In this document: one piece after another, positions 1 to 7,206 of the stretch
Layout: each line of letters starts with the position of its first letter
Numbering within the stretch: the stretch's first letter is position 1
NCBI GenBank assembly: GCA_041666685.1
Contig: JBAYGJ010000006.1
Coordinates: forward strand, 1-33,999
Length of the DNA stretch: 33,999 nucleotides
Source: JBAYGJ01 sp041666685
GTDB taxonomy: Bacteria > Patescibacteriota > Patescibacteriia > UBA10025 > JAHIVO01
Reading direction: 5' to 3'
Program-made: the position numbers and the translations under genes
The notes under the pieces: model-generated
The model's input: the letters and a program-made list of their open reading frames with translations, nothing else
Told to the model about the DNA's origin: nothing
Database searches by the model: none

Positions 1-123
1 GCGACGAGCGATAGCGAGAGATTGCCTCTCGACTACGCTCGAGGCACCACTCGACTCATAACTACCTAAACCCTGTCGGTTAATGGGAATGGTCGAAGAC
101 CATGAGCGACGAGCGATAGCGAG
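1..123. repeat. 18-bp direct repeat, two copies (1-18 and 106-123)
   Basis: The sequence GCGACGAGCGATAGCGAG occurs at 1-18 and again at 106-123. A related CG-rich string, TATCGCTCGCTC, lies near the other end of the window at about 33943. Between the copies are a small hairpin at 89-103 (ATGGTC, loop GAA, GACCAT) and one arm of an inverted repeat. No coding region is visible in 1-131. This looks like an intergenic repeat family; its function is unknown. Confidence 0.6.
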
Positions 124-136
124 GAGTCGAGTGGTG
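45..136. repeat. 13-bp inverted repeat that includes the tmRNA 3' end
   Basis: CACCACTCGACTC at 45-57 is the perfect reverse complement of 124-136. The 124-136 arm, read on the minus strand, contains the encoded CACCA end of the tmRNA gene plus eight downstream bases. In a minus-strand precursor transcript the tmRNA 3' end could pair with the downstream copy across a 66-nt loop. It could act in 3'-end processing or termination, or be a remnant of a recombination site. No T-tract follows, so it is not a standard terminator. Confidence 0.55.
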
Positions 137-528
137 GAAGCGAGGGGTATTGCGCCCCTGTCCAGTAATACATCTCAAAAGTGTCTACGAACATAGCCTG
201 CTCTGGTGTTTCGGGCCAAACGTATGGAACGGGCAAAACCGCCTAACCCTATCCTTTTATTGTTTAAGGCGCGCGTGAAGGCTAACAGCACGTCCGATCC
301 CGGTTAATGTCACCGTGGCGTCCTTACCGGGAGTCAGGCGCACGATGGCAGTCGGTTTTAGGCAACTGCGAGTGAAGGCATTGCGAATGCCGAAGCAAAC
401 GCGCTCTTCACTTTTGAAACAAATGTATTTGCATTTGTATGTGCAGGTAACCAGTTTAACGTCGTAGTACGAGCACAGGACGGTTCGCAACCTTTGAGGG
501 AGTCTCACTGTCGATTATAAACGCTCCC
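132..528 (-). ncRNA. ssrA: Transfer-messenger RNA (tmRNA, ssrA)
   Basis: tmRNA rescues stalled ribosomes with SmpB and adds a degradation tag. Seen on the minus strand: the 5' end GGGAGCG (528-522) pairs with CGCTTCC (142-136), and the third pair is G-U, the alanine identity element. Encoded CCA occupies 134-132. The conserved string ATCGACAG follows the acceptor arm and GGTTGCG lies further on. CTCAAA (498-493) pairs with TTTGAG (179-174) as helix P2. A T-arm stem AGGGG/CCCCT encloses loop CGCAATA, which is atypical. The likely tag frame starts at GCA (432), 97th base of the mature RNA, close to position 90 in E. coli. It runs 24 codons to TAA at 360-358, beginning ANTFVSKVKS and ending PSLAVA. 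The total of 397 nt is normal. smpB lies just upstream on the same strand. Confidence 0.93.
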
Positions 529-540
529 ATGAAGAGATAT

Positions 541-581
541 GAAAACCCCTTTAGTAAAGTGGTTTTCATCACTTTCCGCAA
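541..581 (-). promoter_or_regulatory. Hairpin and possible ssrA promoter between smpB and ssrA
   Basis: GAAAACC (541-547) and GGTTTTC (561-567) are perfect inverted repeats around an inner CTTTA-G-TAAAG palindrome. They form a strong hairpin ending 13 nt before the mature tmRNA 5' end. On the minus strand a possible -35 TTGCGG (581-576) and -10 TTTACT (558-553), spaced 17 nt, overlap the hairpin. It may be the ssrA promoter, a 5' processing stem, or both. Confidence 0.35.
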
Positions 582-593
582 AATATTGAGTTC

Positions 594-620
594 GCCTTTG
601 GGACCTTATAACCCAAAGGC
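594..620 (-). other. 9-bp perfect inverted repeat downstream of smpB
   Basis: GCCTTTGGG (594-602) and CCCAAAGGC (612-620) form a 9-bp stem with a 9-nt loop, 17 nt past the smpB stop. On the minus strand it is followed by an AT-rich but not T-rich stretch. It could be a weak terminator or an mRNA 3'-end stabilising hairpin that separates smpB from ssrA. Confidence 0.4.
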
Positions 621-636
621 TCACGAATACATTACA

Positions 637-1086
637 TTATCCTTTCTGACGCATGAGACGCTGGATGTCCCGGTCAGTGTCACGTTTTTTAATGAGCTCG
701 CGTTTGTCATACGCCTTATAGCCACGACAAACACCGAGGCTTAACTTAATCAGGCTCCCCTTAGTATAGACAGAAATGGGCAGTACTGTCAACCCCTTAG
801 CTTTCAGTTTTCCGATCAGTTCGGCAGTTTCCTTGCGTTTCAACAGGAGTTTGCGTTCACGGTCCGGCGGATAGTTTTCCCGGCCGGCTGCCGACGGGTA
901 TGGCGAAATATGGCAGTGGATCAGCCAGATTTCATTGCCGCGGACGGAAATGTAGCTGCCGTTCAGGTTGCAGTGCCCGGTTTTGATGGATTTTACCTCC
1001 GGGCCGAACAGCACAAGTCCGGCCTCGTATTTGTCGAGGATCTCATATCCGTGCAAACCGCGTTTGTTGTGGGCGAGTGAGGGCAT
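637..1086 (-). CDS. smpB: SsrA-binding protein SmpB
   Basis: SmpB binds the tRNA-like part of tmRNA and delivers it to stalled ribosomes. The protein has 149 residues, the usual family length. Family features are visible: a start like HNKRGLHGYEILDKYEAG, the core GPEVKSIKTGHCNLNGSY, the ISPYP segment, and the basic C-terminal tail KKRDTDRDIQRLMRQKG that enters the empty mRNA channel. The tmRNA gene follows on the same strand about 110 bp downstream, so RNA and protein partner are adjacent. The ATG at 1086 is chosen because a perfect TATAAT (1101-1096) sits 9 nt upstream, leaving room for only a few bases of leader and no ribosome binding site. Confidence 0.95.
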   Translation of the reverse strand: MPSLAHNKRGLHGYEILDKYEAGLVLFGPEVKSIKTGHCNLNGSYISVRGNEIWLIHCHISPYPSAAGRENYPPDRERKLLLKRKETAELIGKLKAKGLTVLPISVYTKGSLIKLSLGVCRGYKAYDKRELIKKRDTDRDIQRLMRQKG

Positions 1087-1095
1087 AGTGTCTGT

Positions 1096-1124
1096 ATTAT
1101 AGGCAATAATCGGGAAATAAAAAA
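1096..1124 (-). promoter_or_regulatory. smpB promoter, near-leaderless
   Basis: A consensus -10 TATAAT lies at 1101-1096 on the minus strand, 9 nt before the smpB ATG. The position 17 nt upstream is TTTTTT (1124-1119), a poor -35 that is also the T-tract of the preceding terminator. The predicted leader is about 2-3 nt. Confidence 0.6.
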
Positions 1125-1143
1125 CCCACCATGAATATGGCGG
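1119..1143 (-). terminator. Intrinsic terminator of the sigma/beta-propeller operon
   Basis: On the minus strand CCGCCAT (1143-1137) pairs with ATGGTGG (1132-1126), seven pairs with one G-T, around loop ATTC. A run of six T follows (1124-1119). It lies just after the stop of the beta-propeller gene. A T-run also flanks the other side of the hairpin. Confidence 0.8.
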
Positions 1144-1158
1144 ATTTTTTTTGTACAG

Positions 1159-3357
1159 CTATTTTAATTCAATGCTTCCCTGGTCAGCGAGGTCATTCAG
1201 GCTGTTGATGCCGATTTTTTTCTGGGACAGGGAATAGAGGCTCCCGTCGATGAAGAGATTACGGGAAATGGTAGTATTTCCACCGCTGTAATAGTAGCCG
1301 CTTTTCAAGAGCGTATCATTATTTTCATTATGCGTAACACGTCCTTTCAGTATAAATCCCTTATCAAGGGAGATGTCATATACGTATGATCCCTGGAATG
1401 TGAACTGTCCATATTCATTTCCAGTCCGGTTTACGGCGGCCTTTTGTTCGTCAGTCAATATTGAGAGGGTAACAGGCAGGACGAGAAGATTTTTTTCCTT
1501 GCTGAACAGGAATGCCTTATGGTCCGTCAATGCCGGGGAATCAGTGCCGCGGTCACCGATGATCGTTTTGAACATCTCTTTCGGGTTGGTCACGTCTGAC
1601 ACGTCGAAGATAGCCATCTTCAGCCCCTGGTACCACGCGAAATTTCCCGTTTCTGACTCAACTGTGTCTTTGCCAACACCGATGATGTGTGAATCGTCAT
1701 ACGGATGGAGGTAATCGGAGTAGCCAGGTATCTTTAATTGGCCGAGCACCGTTGGTTTGGTCGGGTCAGACAGGTCAATGGTGAAAAGGGGATCAACTTT
1801 TTTAAACGTCACCAGATATGCCCGGTCGCCCATGAACCTGGTGGAATAGAATTTTTCACCGGGCGCCAGGTCGGTCAGGGCGCCGACCTGCTCCAAGTTT
1901 TTATCCAGGACGAAAACGTTATTTGTCGCATTGCCGCCCTGTTGGCTAATGTACCCTGTGGTAGTGGCAATTCTGAAATGTTCCTTGAATTCGTCCATGG
2001 AGAACTGGTTCAGTATCGTCCCCGGCACTTCAGTAGTTCCCTGGTAGGATATTTTCTCCTTATCTAGGCTGAATTTAAACAAGGCTGTTTTTTCAGTTGG
2101 TGTCCGGTCAAATATTTTTTCGATAAAGCCGCCTTGGTAGGCGTCCCATGTCGTATTTGCAATATAAAGGTTTGTAGTGGAGGCATAGACATTCTGTGAT
2201 GAGCCCAAGATAACCTCTTTTGATATGTCTTTTTTATAATCGTCGATCGGCAGGCCGATGACTGACACATACTGGCTGGACGAGATCGGTTCAATATATG
2301 ATACATCGGCGCATCCGGACAGAGGTTTGGCGGTCGGGGTGGAGCCTGAATCAGAGACAGGGATATCGCGGTACAACGGAACTGGCATCGGATTTTTTTC
2401 CTCTAACAGCCGATAGTCGGGGTTTGTGTTCAGGATGAAGTAAACGTATTTTCCAATCATGCGCGAGGTGCTGTAGGTGCCCTCAAACTCCAATTTTCGT
2501 TTTTGAACTGGGTTAGCCGGATCGGTTAAATCATATATTTCTGCGAACGTGACTGATGTCGATCCATAATATGGGTAAATGTCAGGAGCGGGCATGCCGA
2601 CTGAAGCGCTGCTGCCTGATGTCCCGCTGCCGCTTGATTCTGTCTGGGGGATGATCATATTGTCGTACCGTTGGCCAAAGACCATCAGATTTTTGCCGTC
2701 AATAAAAAGTTCCTGAGGAGTACTCGATGTGTTGAAAGTGATTTTTCCCACGACTTTCGCGTCAGACACTGGGAAGGCTTTGGCAATAAAAACTGTATTG
2801 CCAGAAATATCGTAAATATATGTCCCGTCAGTTTTTACCGTATCCGCTTCGTCCACTCCGGCCACTTGGATATTTGTCCCGGAATAATCACTTGATCCTT
2901 CTGCACTAGGGGCAGCATTAGGAAGCGCGGTGGTAGATTTTTGTACGGTACCGATACCCAACCCAAATACCGAGTCCTCCAGCATGCGCGAGCCTTTATT
3001 CTGGTTGTCTTTGAGGGTTTTTGTCAGGTCTGAGCATGAGGAAAAGGTCGGAAGCGGTCCGGACTGAGGGGTAATATTGACGCGACCGGTAAAGATCGTT
3101 TCGGTCGGGCTGATAAAGGCTGAGATGCCAAACGCCACTACGACAATCAATAACGCGGCGCTGCTAAAACCAAAGATGATTTTTCGGTACGTATAGTCCA
3201 TAAAGATGTTCCTGACCGGACGCGGCGCTGGCGCCCGGAATTCTTTAATTAGATTATTTTTTAAAGTTTGGGAAAATTCTTGCGACGGTTTGGCAGCCGG
3301 CGAAGCCGCGCGCAGCCGTCTGATCATTTCGTTTTCTTTTGAGTCGAATTCGTTCAT
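1159..3357 (-). CDS. Membrane-anchored beta-propeller protein, possible anti-sigma sensor
   Basis: The protein has 732 residues. Residues 1-59 are cytosolic and charged, with PSQEFSQTLKNNL resembling the N-terminal segment of small membrane anti-sigma factors. One transmembrane helix spans about 60-82. The rest is extracellular and matches the secreted C-terminal beta-propeller family (PF09826 type), shown by NIQVAGVDEADTVKTDGTYI near residue 165 and repeated YDLTDPANP / FDVSDVTNP / IDLSDPTKP blade motifs. Two extracellular cysteines (in SSCSDL and LSGCAD) could form a disulfide. The start codon overlaps the stop of the upstream sigma gene as ATGA, so the two are translationally coupled. The family match is clear. 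The anti-sigma role is inferred from the coupling and topology; no zinc-type anti-sigma motif is visible. Confidence 0.85.
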   Translation of the reverse strand: MNEFDSKENEMIRRLRAASPAAKPSQEFSQTLKNNLIKEFRAPAPRPVRNIFMDYTYRKIIFGFSSAALLIVVVAFGISAFISPTETIFTGRVNITPQSGPLPTFSSCSDLTKTLKDNQNKGSRMLEDSVFGLGIGTVQKSTTALPNAAPSAEGSSDYSGTNIQVAGVDEADTVKTDGTYIYDISGNTVFIAKAFPVSDAKVVGKITFNTSSTPQELFIDGKNLMVFGQRYDNMIIPQTESSGSGTSGSSASVGMPAPDIYPYYGSTSVTFAEIYDLTDPANPVQKRKLEFEGTYSTSRMIGKYVYFILNTNPDYRLLEEKNPMPVPLYRDIPVSDSGSTPTAKPLSGCADVSYIEPISSSQYVSVIGLPIDDYKKDISKEVILGSSQNVYASTTNLYIANTTWDAYQGGFIEKIFDRTPTEKTALFKFSLDKEKISYQGTTEVPGTILNQFSMDEFKEHFRIATTTGYISQQGGNATNNVFVLDKNLEQVGALTDLAPGEKFYSTRFMGDRAYLVTFKKVDPLFTIDLSDPTKPTVLGQLKIPGYSDYLHPYDDSHIIGVGKDTVESETGNFAWYQGLKMAIFDVSDVTNPKEMFKTIIGDRGTDSPALTDHKAFLFSKEKNLLVLPVTLSILTDEQKAAVNRTGNEYGQFTFQGSYVYDISLDKGFILKGRVTHNENNDTLLKSGYYYSGGNTTISRNLFIDGSLYSLSQKKIGINSLNDLADQGSIELK

Positions 3358-3917
3358 GGCATGTTGAATAATTGGACGGCTTTTTTCAAGGCACGGTGCT
3401 GGAGGACTTTAATGTTTGCTTCACTCTCGTTGAGTGCCTGTGCTGTTTCGATGATGGTCATGTTGTTGAGAAAACGGCATTCCAGCACTCGGCGGTAATT
3501 TTCGGGCAGGCTGTCCAGGATTTCTTTGGCATGCAATTCATTGGCGTCGGCCAGTCGGGCGACTTCCGGGTCAGAATCTATGGCGTGGTACGCAGCCCGG
3601 GCATCCTGATGGTAATCTTCCAGCGGGATGAGCGGATGCCGGTAATGATGACGCCAGTAGTCAGCGACTGTCCGTTTAGCTATGGCATACAGCCAGTTTT
3701 TGACTGAAGATTGGCCGCGGAATCCAGAGAGCTGCCTGACCATTTTGAGAAAGATCTCGCTGGTCAGGTCTTCGGCAGTTTCCTGGTGCCCGCATAGTGC
3801 ATAACAATAGCGGTACAACGGGGGTAAATAGTGCCCGTACAGCTGGCACAGAGCGTCTTCATTGCCCTTTTGCGCAGCTAAGACTAAATCCATGTCGTTT
3901 TGTGTGAGTCCGTCCAT
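3354..3917 (-). CDS. ECF-type RNA polymerase sigma-70 family factor
   Basis: The protein has 187 residues, standard for an ECF sigma. Region 2 lies at about 25-90 (LYRYCYALCGHQETAEDLTSEIF, then WLYAIAKRTVADYWR), covering core binding and -10 recognition. Region 4 lies at about 135-185 (LDSLPENYRRVLECRFL, then a helix-turn-helix ending NIKVLQHRALKKA). No region 1.1 or region 3 is present. It is the first gene of a two-gene operon with the beta-propeller membrane protein, with a 4-bp overlap, the usual arrangement of an ECF sigma and its membrane regulator. A possible -10 TATACT (3953-3948) lies 30 nt upstream. The target regulon is not evident from the window. Confidence 0.92.
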   Translation of the reverse strand: MDGLTQNDMDLVLAAQKGNEDALCQLYGHYLPPLYRYCYALCGHQETAEDLTSEIFLKMVRQLSGFRGQSSVKNWLYAIAKRTVADYWRHHYRHPLIPLEDYHQDARAAYHAIDSDPEVARLADANELHAKEILDSLPENYRRVLECRFLNNMTIIETAQALNESEANIKVLQHRALKKAVQLFNMP

Positions 3918-3947
3918 TACGTATAGTCGCTTAAGGGTTACACTATC

Positions 3948-4017
3948 AGTATAACGCTTATGCCGTTTTTAAAATATGGTATATTTCCTTTTCAATGGGG
4001 AGGATTCTTTGTATACT
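3948..4017. promoter_or_regulatory. Divergent promoter region between the sigma gene and argS
   Basis: Toward argS: -35 TTTTCA (3989-3994), 17 nt, -10 TATACT (4012-4017), then 6 nt to the ATG at 4024, predicting a leaderless mRNA. GGGGAGG at 3997-4003 is too far upstream to act as a ribosome binding site. Toward the sigma gene (minus): -10 TATACT at 3953-3948 with a leader of about 23 nt and no clear -35. Confidence 0.55.
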
Positions 4018-4023
4018 ATAGCC

Positions 4024-5685
4024 ATGAATTTCAAGGATCAACTGCATAGAAAAATTTTAAAAACAGTTTACGCTCTTTGGCCACAAGTGCGCGAATCTTC
4101 ATTTTCATTCGGCGTCGATTATCCGCCGGGTCACAAATTTGGCGACTATACGACCAATGCGGCGATGAAACTGGCCGGAATCGTCCACCAAAGTCCGATG
4201 ACAATCGCCGAAAGCATTACTGTGGCGATGGGCAAAACGATTGGCGTACGTGAGTCGAGCGTGGTGGCGCCTGGGTTCATCAATATTTTTTTGGATGAAA
4301 AATGGCTGTCCACACAGGTTGAGGAAATCGTCTCGAAAAAGACGTTGTTTGGCCGCTCTGATTTGGGCGAAAAAAAACGAATAGTCGTGGAATTCGTTTC
4401 CGCGAATCCGACTGGTCCGCTGACCCTCGGAAACGGCCGCGCTGCATTCGGCGGTGACGCCCTATGTAATATTCTCCAATTAGCCGGTTACCGGCCATAC
4501 CGCGAGTACTATATCAATGACATAGGTAATCAGGTGAATATTCTGGCTGAGTCGGTGCTGCGGCGGTATTGGCAGCACCAGGGGATCAATATGGAGTTTC
4601 CGGACTATTGTTATCAGGGCGCGTATGTCGAGGAGCTGGCGAAAAATCTGTACTTGCCGAATTACAAGCTGGCCAGCGCACAAAAACTGGAAGTGGTGCG
4701 GGACAAGATCAAGGGACGTATCCTGGCCAAGATGATCAGCGGGATCAAGAAAGTATTGGTGAAAAAAGTAGGCGTCCGTTATGACAAATGGTTTTCTGAA
4801 AAGTCATTGTACGCGTCCGGCCTGGTTGACAAGATGCTGGCGCTCCTGAAAGAAAAGAAATTATTATACAAGTCTGAAGGGGCGATCTGGCTGAAGACGA
4901 CTCAATACGGCGATGATAAGGACCGGGTCCTCATCAAGGCGGACGGCGATCCCGTGTATTTCCTGTCCGACATCGCTTTACGGTATCATCGATTTTTCAA
5001 AAGGAAATTCAGCAAAGAAATATTCATCCTCGGTGCCGACCACCATGGGTACCAGGGCCGTATGCAGGCGGCTATGTCCATCCTCGGCCAGGCCGGCAAA
5101 CTTGATATTCTTTTGATCCAGCTGGTGCGGTTATTGAAACATGGCCAGGAAGTGCGGATGTCCAAACGGTCCGGTACCTTCGTGACATTGGAGGAGCTGG
5201 TAGACGAGGTGGGCGTAGACGCGGCCAGGTACTTTTTCCTGATGTACGATTTCAATACTCACATGGATTTCAATCTCGATTTGGCCAAAAAAAAGTCAAA
5301 AGATAACCCTGTGTATTACGTCCAATACGCCCACGCCAGGATCTGTAGTATAATGAGGAAGCTCAGTCAATTTACCGCAGCGAATAAAGGGAAAAAACCG
5401 CATAGGAATGCCGCGAAAGTGCTCGAACCAGCTGAAATCGGACTGATCAAACAGCTGATAAAGTGGCCGGAATTGGTAGCTGATATCGCCCGTTCGTATC
5501 AGGTGCACAAGCTGACATCATACGCCACGACGGTTGCCACGGAATTCCATACATTTTATACCCAGTGCCGGGTCATCAATGGGAAGGAAGTGAATTACGA
5601 CCGGGTGATGCTGGTACGCGCGACACGCCAAGTCCTCCAAAACGTATTTGCCGCCATGGGAGTAAGCGCTCCCGAAAAAATGTAA
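4024..5685 (+). CDS. argS: Arginyl-tRNA synthetase
   Basis: Class I synthetase that charges tRNA-Arg; 553 residues. The N-terminal Add-1-like domain contains HKFGDYTTNAAMKLA near residue 37. The nucleotide-binding signature is VEFVSANPTGPLTLGNGR, where the HIGH tetrapeptide is TLGN at 134-137. A KMSKS-type motif VRMSKRSGTF lies near 378. The C-terminal anticodon-binding domain has YVQYAHARICSIMRKL. An in-frame ATG exists upstream at 3976, but the 4024 start is preferred because the -10 TATACT ends 6 nt before it and homology begins there. A GT4 gene follows after 17 bp. Confidence 0.95.
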   Translation: MNFKDQLHRKILKTVYALWPQVRESSFSFGVDYPPGHKFGDYTTNAAMKLAGIVHQSPMTIAESITVAMGKTIGVRESSVVAPGFINIFLDEKWLSTQVEEIVSKKTLFGRSDLGEKKRIVVEFVSANPTGPLTLGNGRAAFGGDALCNILQLAGYRPYREYYINDIGNQVNILAESVLRRYWQHQGINMEFPDYCYQGAYVEELAKNLYLPNYKLASAQKLEVVRDKIKGRILAKMISGIKKVLVKKVGVRYDKWFSEKSLYASGLVDKMLALLKEKKLLYKSEGAIWLKTTQYGDDKDRVLIKADGDPVYFLSDIALRYHRFFKRKFSKEIFILGADHHGYQGRMQAAMSILGQAGKLDILLIQLVRLLKHGQEVRMSKRSGTFVTLEELVDEVGVDAARYFFLMYDFNTHMDFNLDLAKKKSKDNPVYYVQYAHARICSIMRKLSQFTAANKGKKPHRNAAKVLEPAEIGLIKQLIKWPELVADIARSYQVHKLTSYATTVATEFHTFYTQCRVINGKEVNYDRVMLVRATRQVLQNVFAAMGVSAPEKM

Positions 5686-5702
5686 TTTATTCCTGAATAC
5701 TT

Positions 5703-6842
5703 ATGAAAATTGGAATTGACTGTAGGACAATTTTAAACCCAAAAGGCGGAGAGGGCGCCGGCGTGGGGCATTATACCTATTATCTGGTACAGAGCCTGTC
5801 GCAGCATGACCCAAAGAATTCATATGTGTTGTTTTTTGACAGGCGGTTGCCGGACATTTCCACATTCACTCGCCCGAATGTCGAGGTGAAGTATTTCCCA
5901 TTTTCCCAGTACAACCGATTTCTCCCATTTGCATATTCGCATATGTTGATTACCGCGTTCCTGATGAAGGAAGGTTTGGATATTTTCCATTCGCCGATCA
6001 CTTCCGTCCCCCTGACATATCCCAAGAAAACAGTTGTGACAGTCCATGACCTGGCGATTTATAAAAATCCTGACTGGTTCCCGTCGCAGATTTTTTCCAC
6101 GAAATTACTGGTGCCCCGCAGCCTGAAAACAGCTGACCGCGTTATTGCCGTGTCTGAAAGCACCAAGCACGATTTGCAGGAGATATTCAACGTTCCCAGC
6201 CGGAAGATAAAAGTGATTTATGAGGGAGTTGACGTGAAAAAAATCCTGCTGAAGAGCAAGAAAATTGACAGCGTTTCTTCATTTAAAATCGGCAAGAAAT
6301 ACATCTTGTTTGTCGGCACGATGGAGCCGAGGAAAAATCTCGTGACCTTAGTCCGGGCGTATAAAAAACTGATCCAGCCAGGCAGCGGATTCGCCGGATA
6401 TGAGTTAGTGATAGCTGGCGCCAAAGGGTACAAGCATGAAGATATTTTTGCTGAAATAAAATCATTAGGCTTGTCCAAGAACGTAAAATACGTCGGCTAT
6501 GTCACGCACAACCAAAAGGTTGAACTGATCAAGCGGGCGGCCTGTTTCGTTTTTCCGTCAAGCTATGAAGGATTCGGCTTGCCGATACTGGAGGCGATGG
6601 CACTCGGCACGCCAGTGGCGACGAGCAATATTTCCTCATTACCGGAAATTGCCGGCAAAGCCGCGCTACTGTTTGACCCGGAGAAAGAACAGACTATCAC
6701 CCATGCATTGAGGAAAATTTTAGGCGATAAAAAACTGCACGAGAAATTGAGCCAGGCAGGTATTGAACGGGCAAACAAATTTTCCTGGGAGCGTTGCGCA
6801 CGTGAGACGGCCAAGGTATACGAAAGTTTGGGGTCAAAATAG
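5703..6842 (+). CDS. Glycosyltransferase family 4 (GT-B fold)
   Basis: The protein has 379 residues. The N-terminal Rossmann domain starts MKIGIDCRTI and has a glycine-rich acceptor-site segment (GGEGAGVGHYTYYL). The C-terminal Glycos_transf_1 domain has FVGTMEPRKNLVTLVRAY near 201 and the retaining E-x7-E type motif in FPSSYEGFGLPILEAMALG near 285-300, followed by ATSNISSLPE. It probably transfers a nucleotide-activated sugar to a cell-surface glycan or lipid; the substrate cannot be read from sequence. It is a mannosyltransferase-like GT4 separate from the larger glycan locus at 16185-24856. The next gene starts 2 bp after its stop, which suggests co-transcription with the UPF0235 gene. Confidence 0.9.
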   Translation: MKIGIDCRTILNPKGGEGAGVGHYTYYLVQSLSQHDPKNSYVLFFDRRLPDISTFTRPNVEVKYFPFSQYNRFLPFAYSHMLITAFLMKEGLDIFHSPITSVPLTYPKKTVVTVHDLAIYKNPDWFPSQIFSTKLLVPRSLKTADRVIAVSESTKHDLQEIFNVPSRKIKVIYEGVDVKKILLKSKKIDSVSSFKIGKKYILFVGTMEPRKNLVTLVRAYKKLIQPGSGFAGYELVIAGAKGYKHEDIFAEIKSLGLSKNVKYVGYVTHNQKVELIKRAACFVFPSSYEGFGLPILEAMALGTPVATSNISSLPEIAGKAALLFDPEKEQTITHALRKILGDKKLHEKLSQAGIERANKFSWERCARETAKVYESLGSK

Positions 6843-6844
6843 GC

Positions 6845-7123
6845 ATGTGGTATTACGAAAAAGACGGCGGAGTCATACTCCAAGTTAAAGTTATCCCGGG
6901 TGCTCGGCAACCGGGTGTAATTGGTGTACTGGGGGATTTCCTTAAAATCAAGATCACCGCCCGAGCGGAAAAGGGGAAAGCTAATGACGCACTGACTGAT
7001 TATTTGGCAAAACGGTTGGACATTGCCCGCTCTGAGATATATATTGTCCGTGGGCATACGCAGCCCTTAAAGCTTGTATTTGTTCCTGTAGCACCGGATG
7101 ACATCCAAACGCTTATACAATAA
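6845..7123 (+). CDS. UPF0235 / DUF167 (YggU-like) family protein
   Basis: A small 92-residue cytosolic protein. The family pattern is clear: LQVKVIPGARQPGV near the start, then LKIKITARAEKGKANDALTDYLAKRL, then EIYIVRGHTQPLKLVFV. The conserved A-x-x-G-K-A-N block is intact. The biochemical role of this widespread family is not established. The gene starts 2 bp after the GT4 stop, so it is probably the second gene of that transcript. Confidence 0.9.
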   Translation: MWYYEKDGGVILQVKVIPGARQPGVIGVLGDFLKIKITARAEKGKANDALTDYLAKRLDIARSEIYIVRGHTQPLKLVFVPVAPDDIQTLIQ

Positions 7124-7206
7124 AAAAGCCGCTGATGAATAGTGACCCGTCGCCTTAGTAATTGGGTTTTTCTTGCATTATTTATTGCATGTGGTAGTCT
7201 GTCTGC

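Noticed and set aside
1..131. CRISPR or tRNA at the window start
   Set aside because: There are only two copies of the 18-bp repeat with one unrelated spacing, and no cloverleaf can be drawn.
257..508. 83-codon open frame on the minus strand
   Set aside because: It lies within the tmRNA gene, whose acceptor stem, P2 helix and tag frame account for the sequence.
3997..4003. GGGGAGG as a ribosome binding site for argS
   Set aside because: It lies 20 nt before the ATG, too far, and upstream of the predicted transcription start.
3976..4023. Upstream in-frame ATG for argS
   Set aside because: It would place the -35 and -10 elements inside the coding region, and ArgRS conservation begins at 4024.
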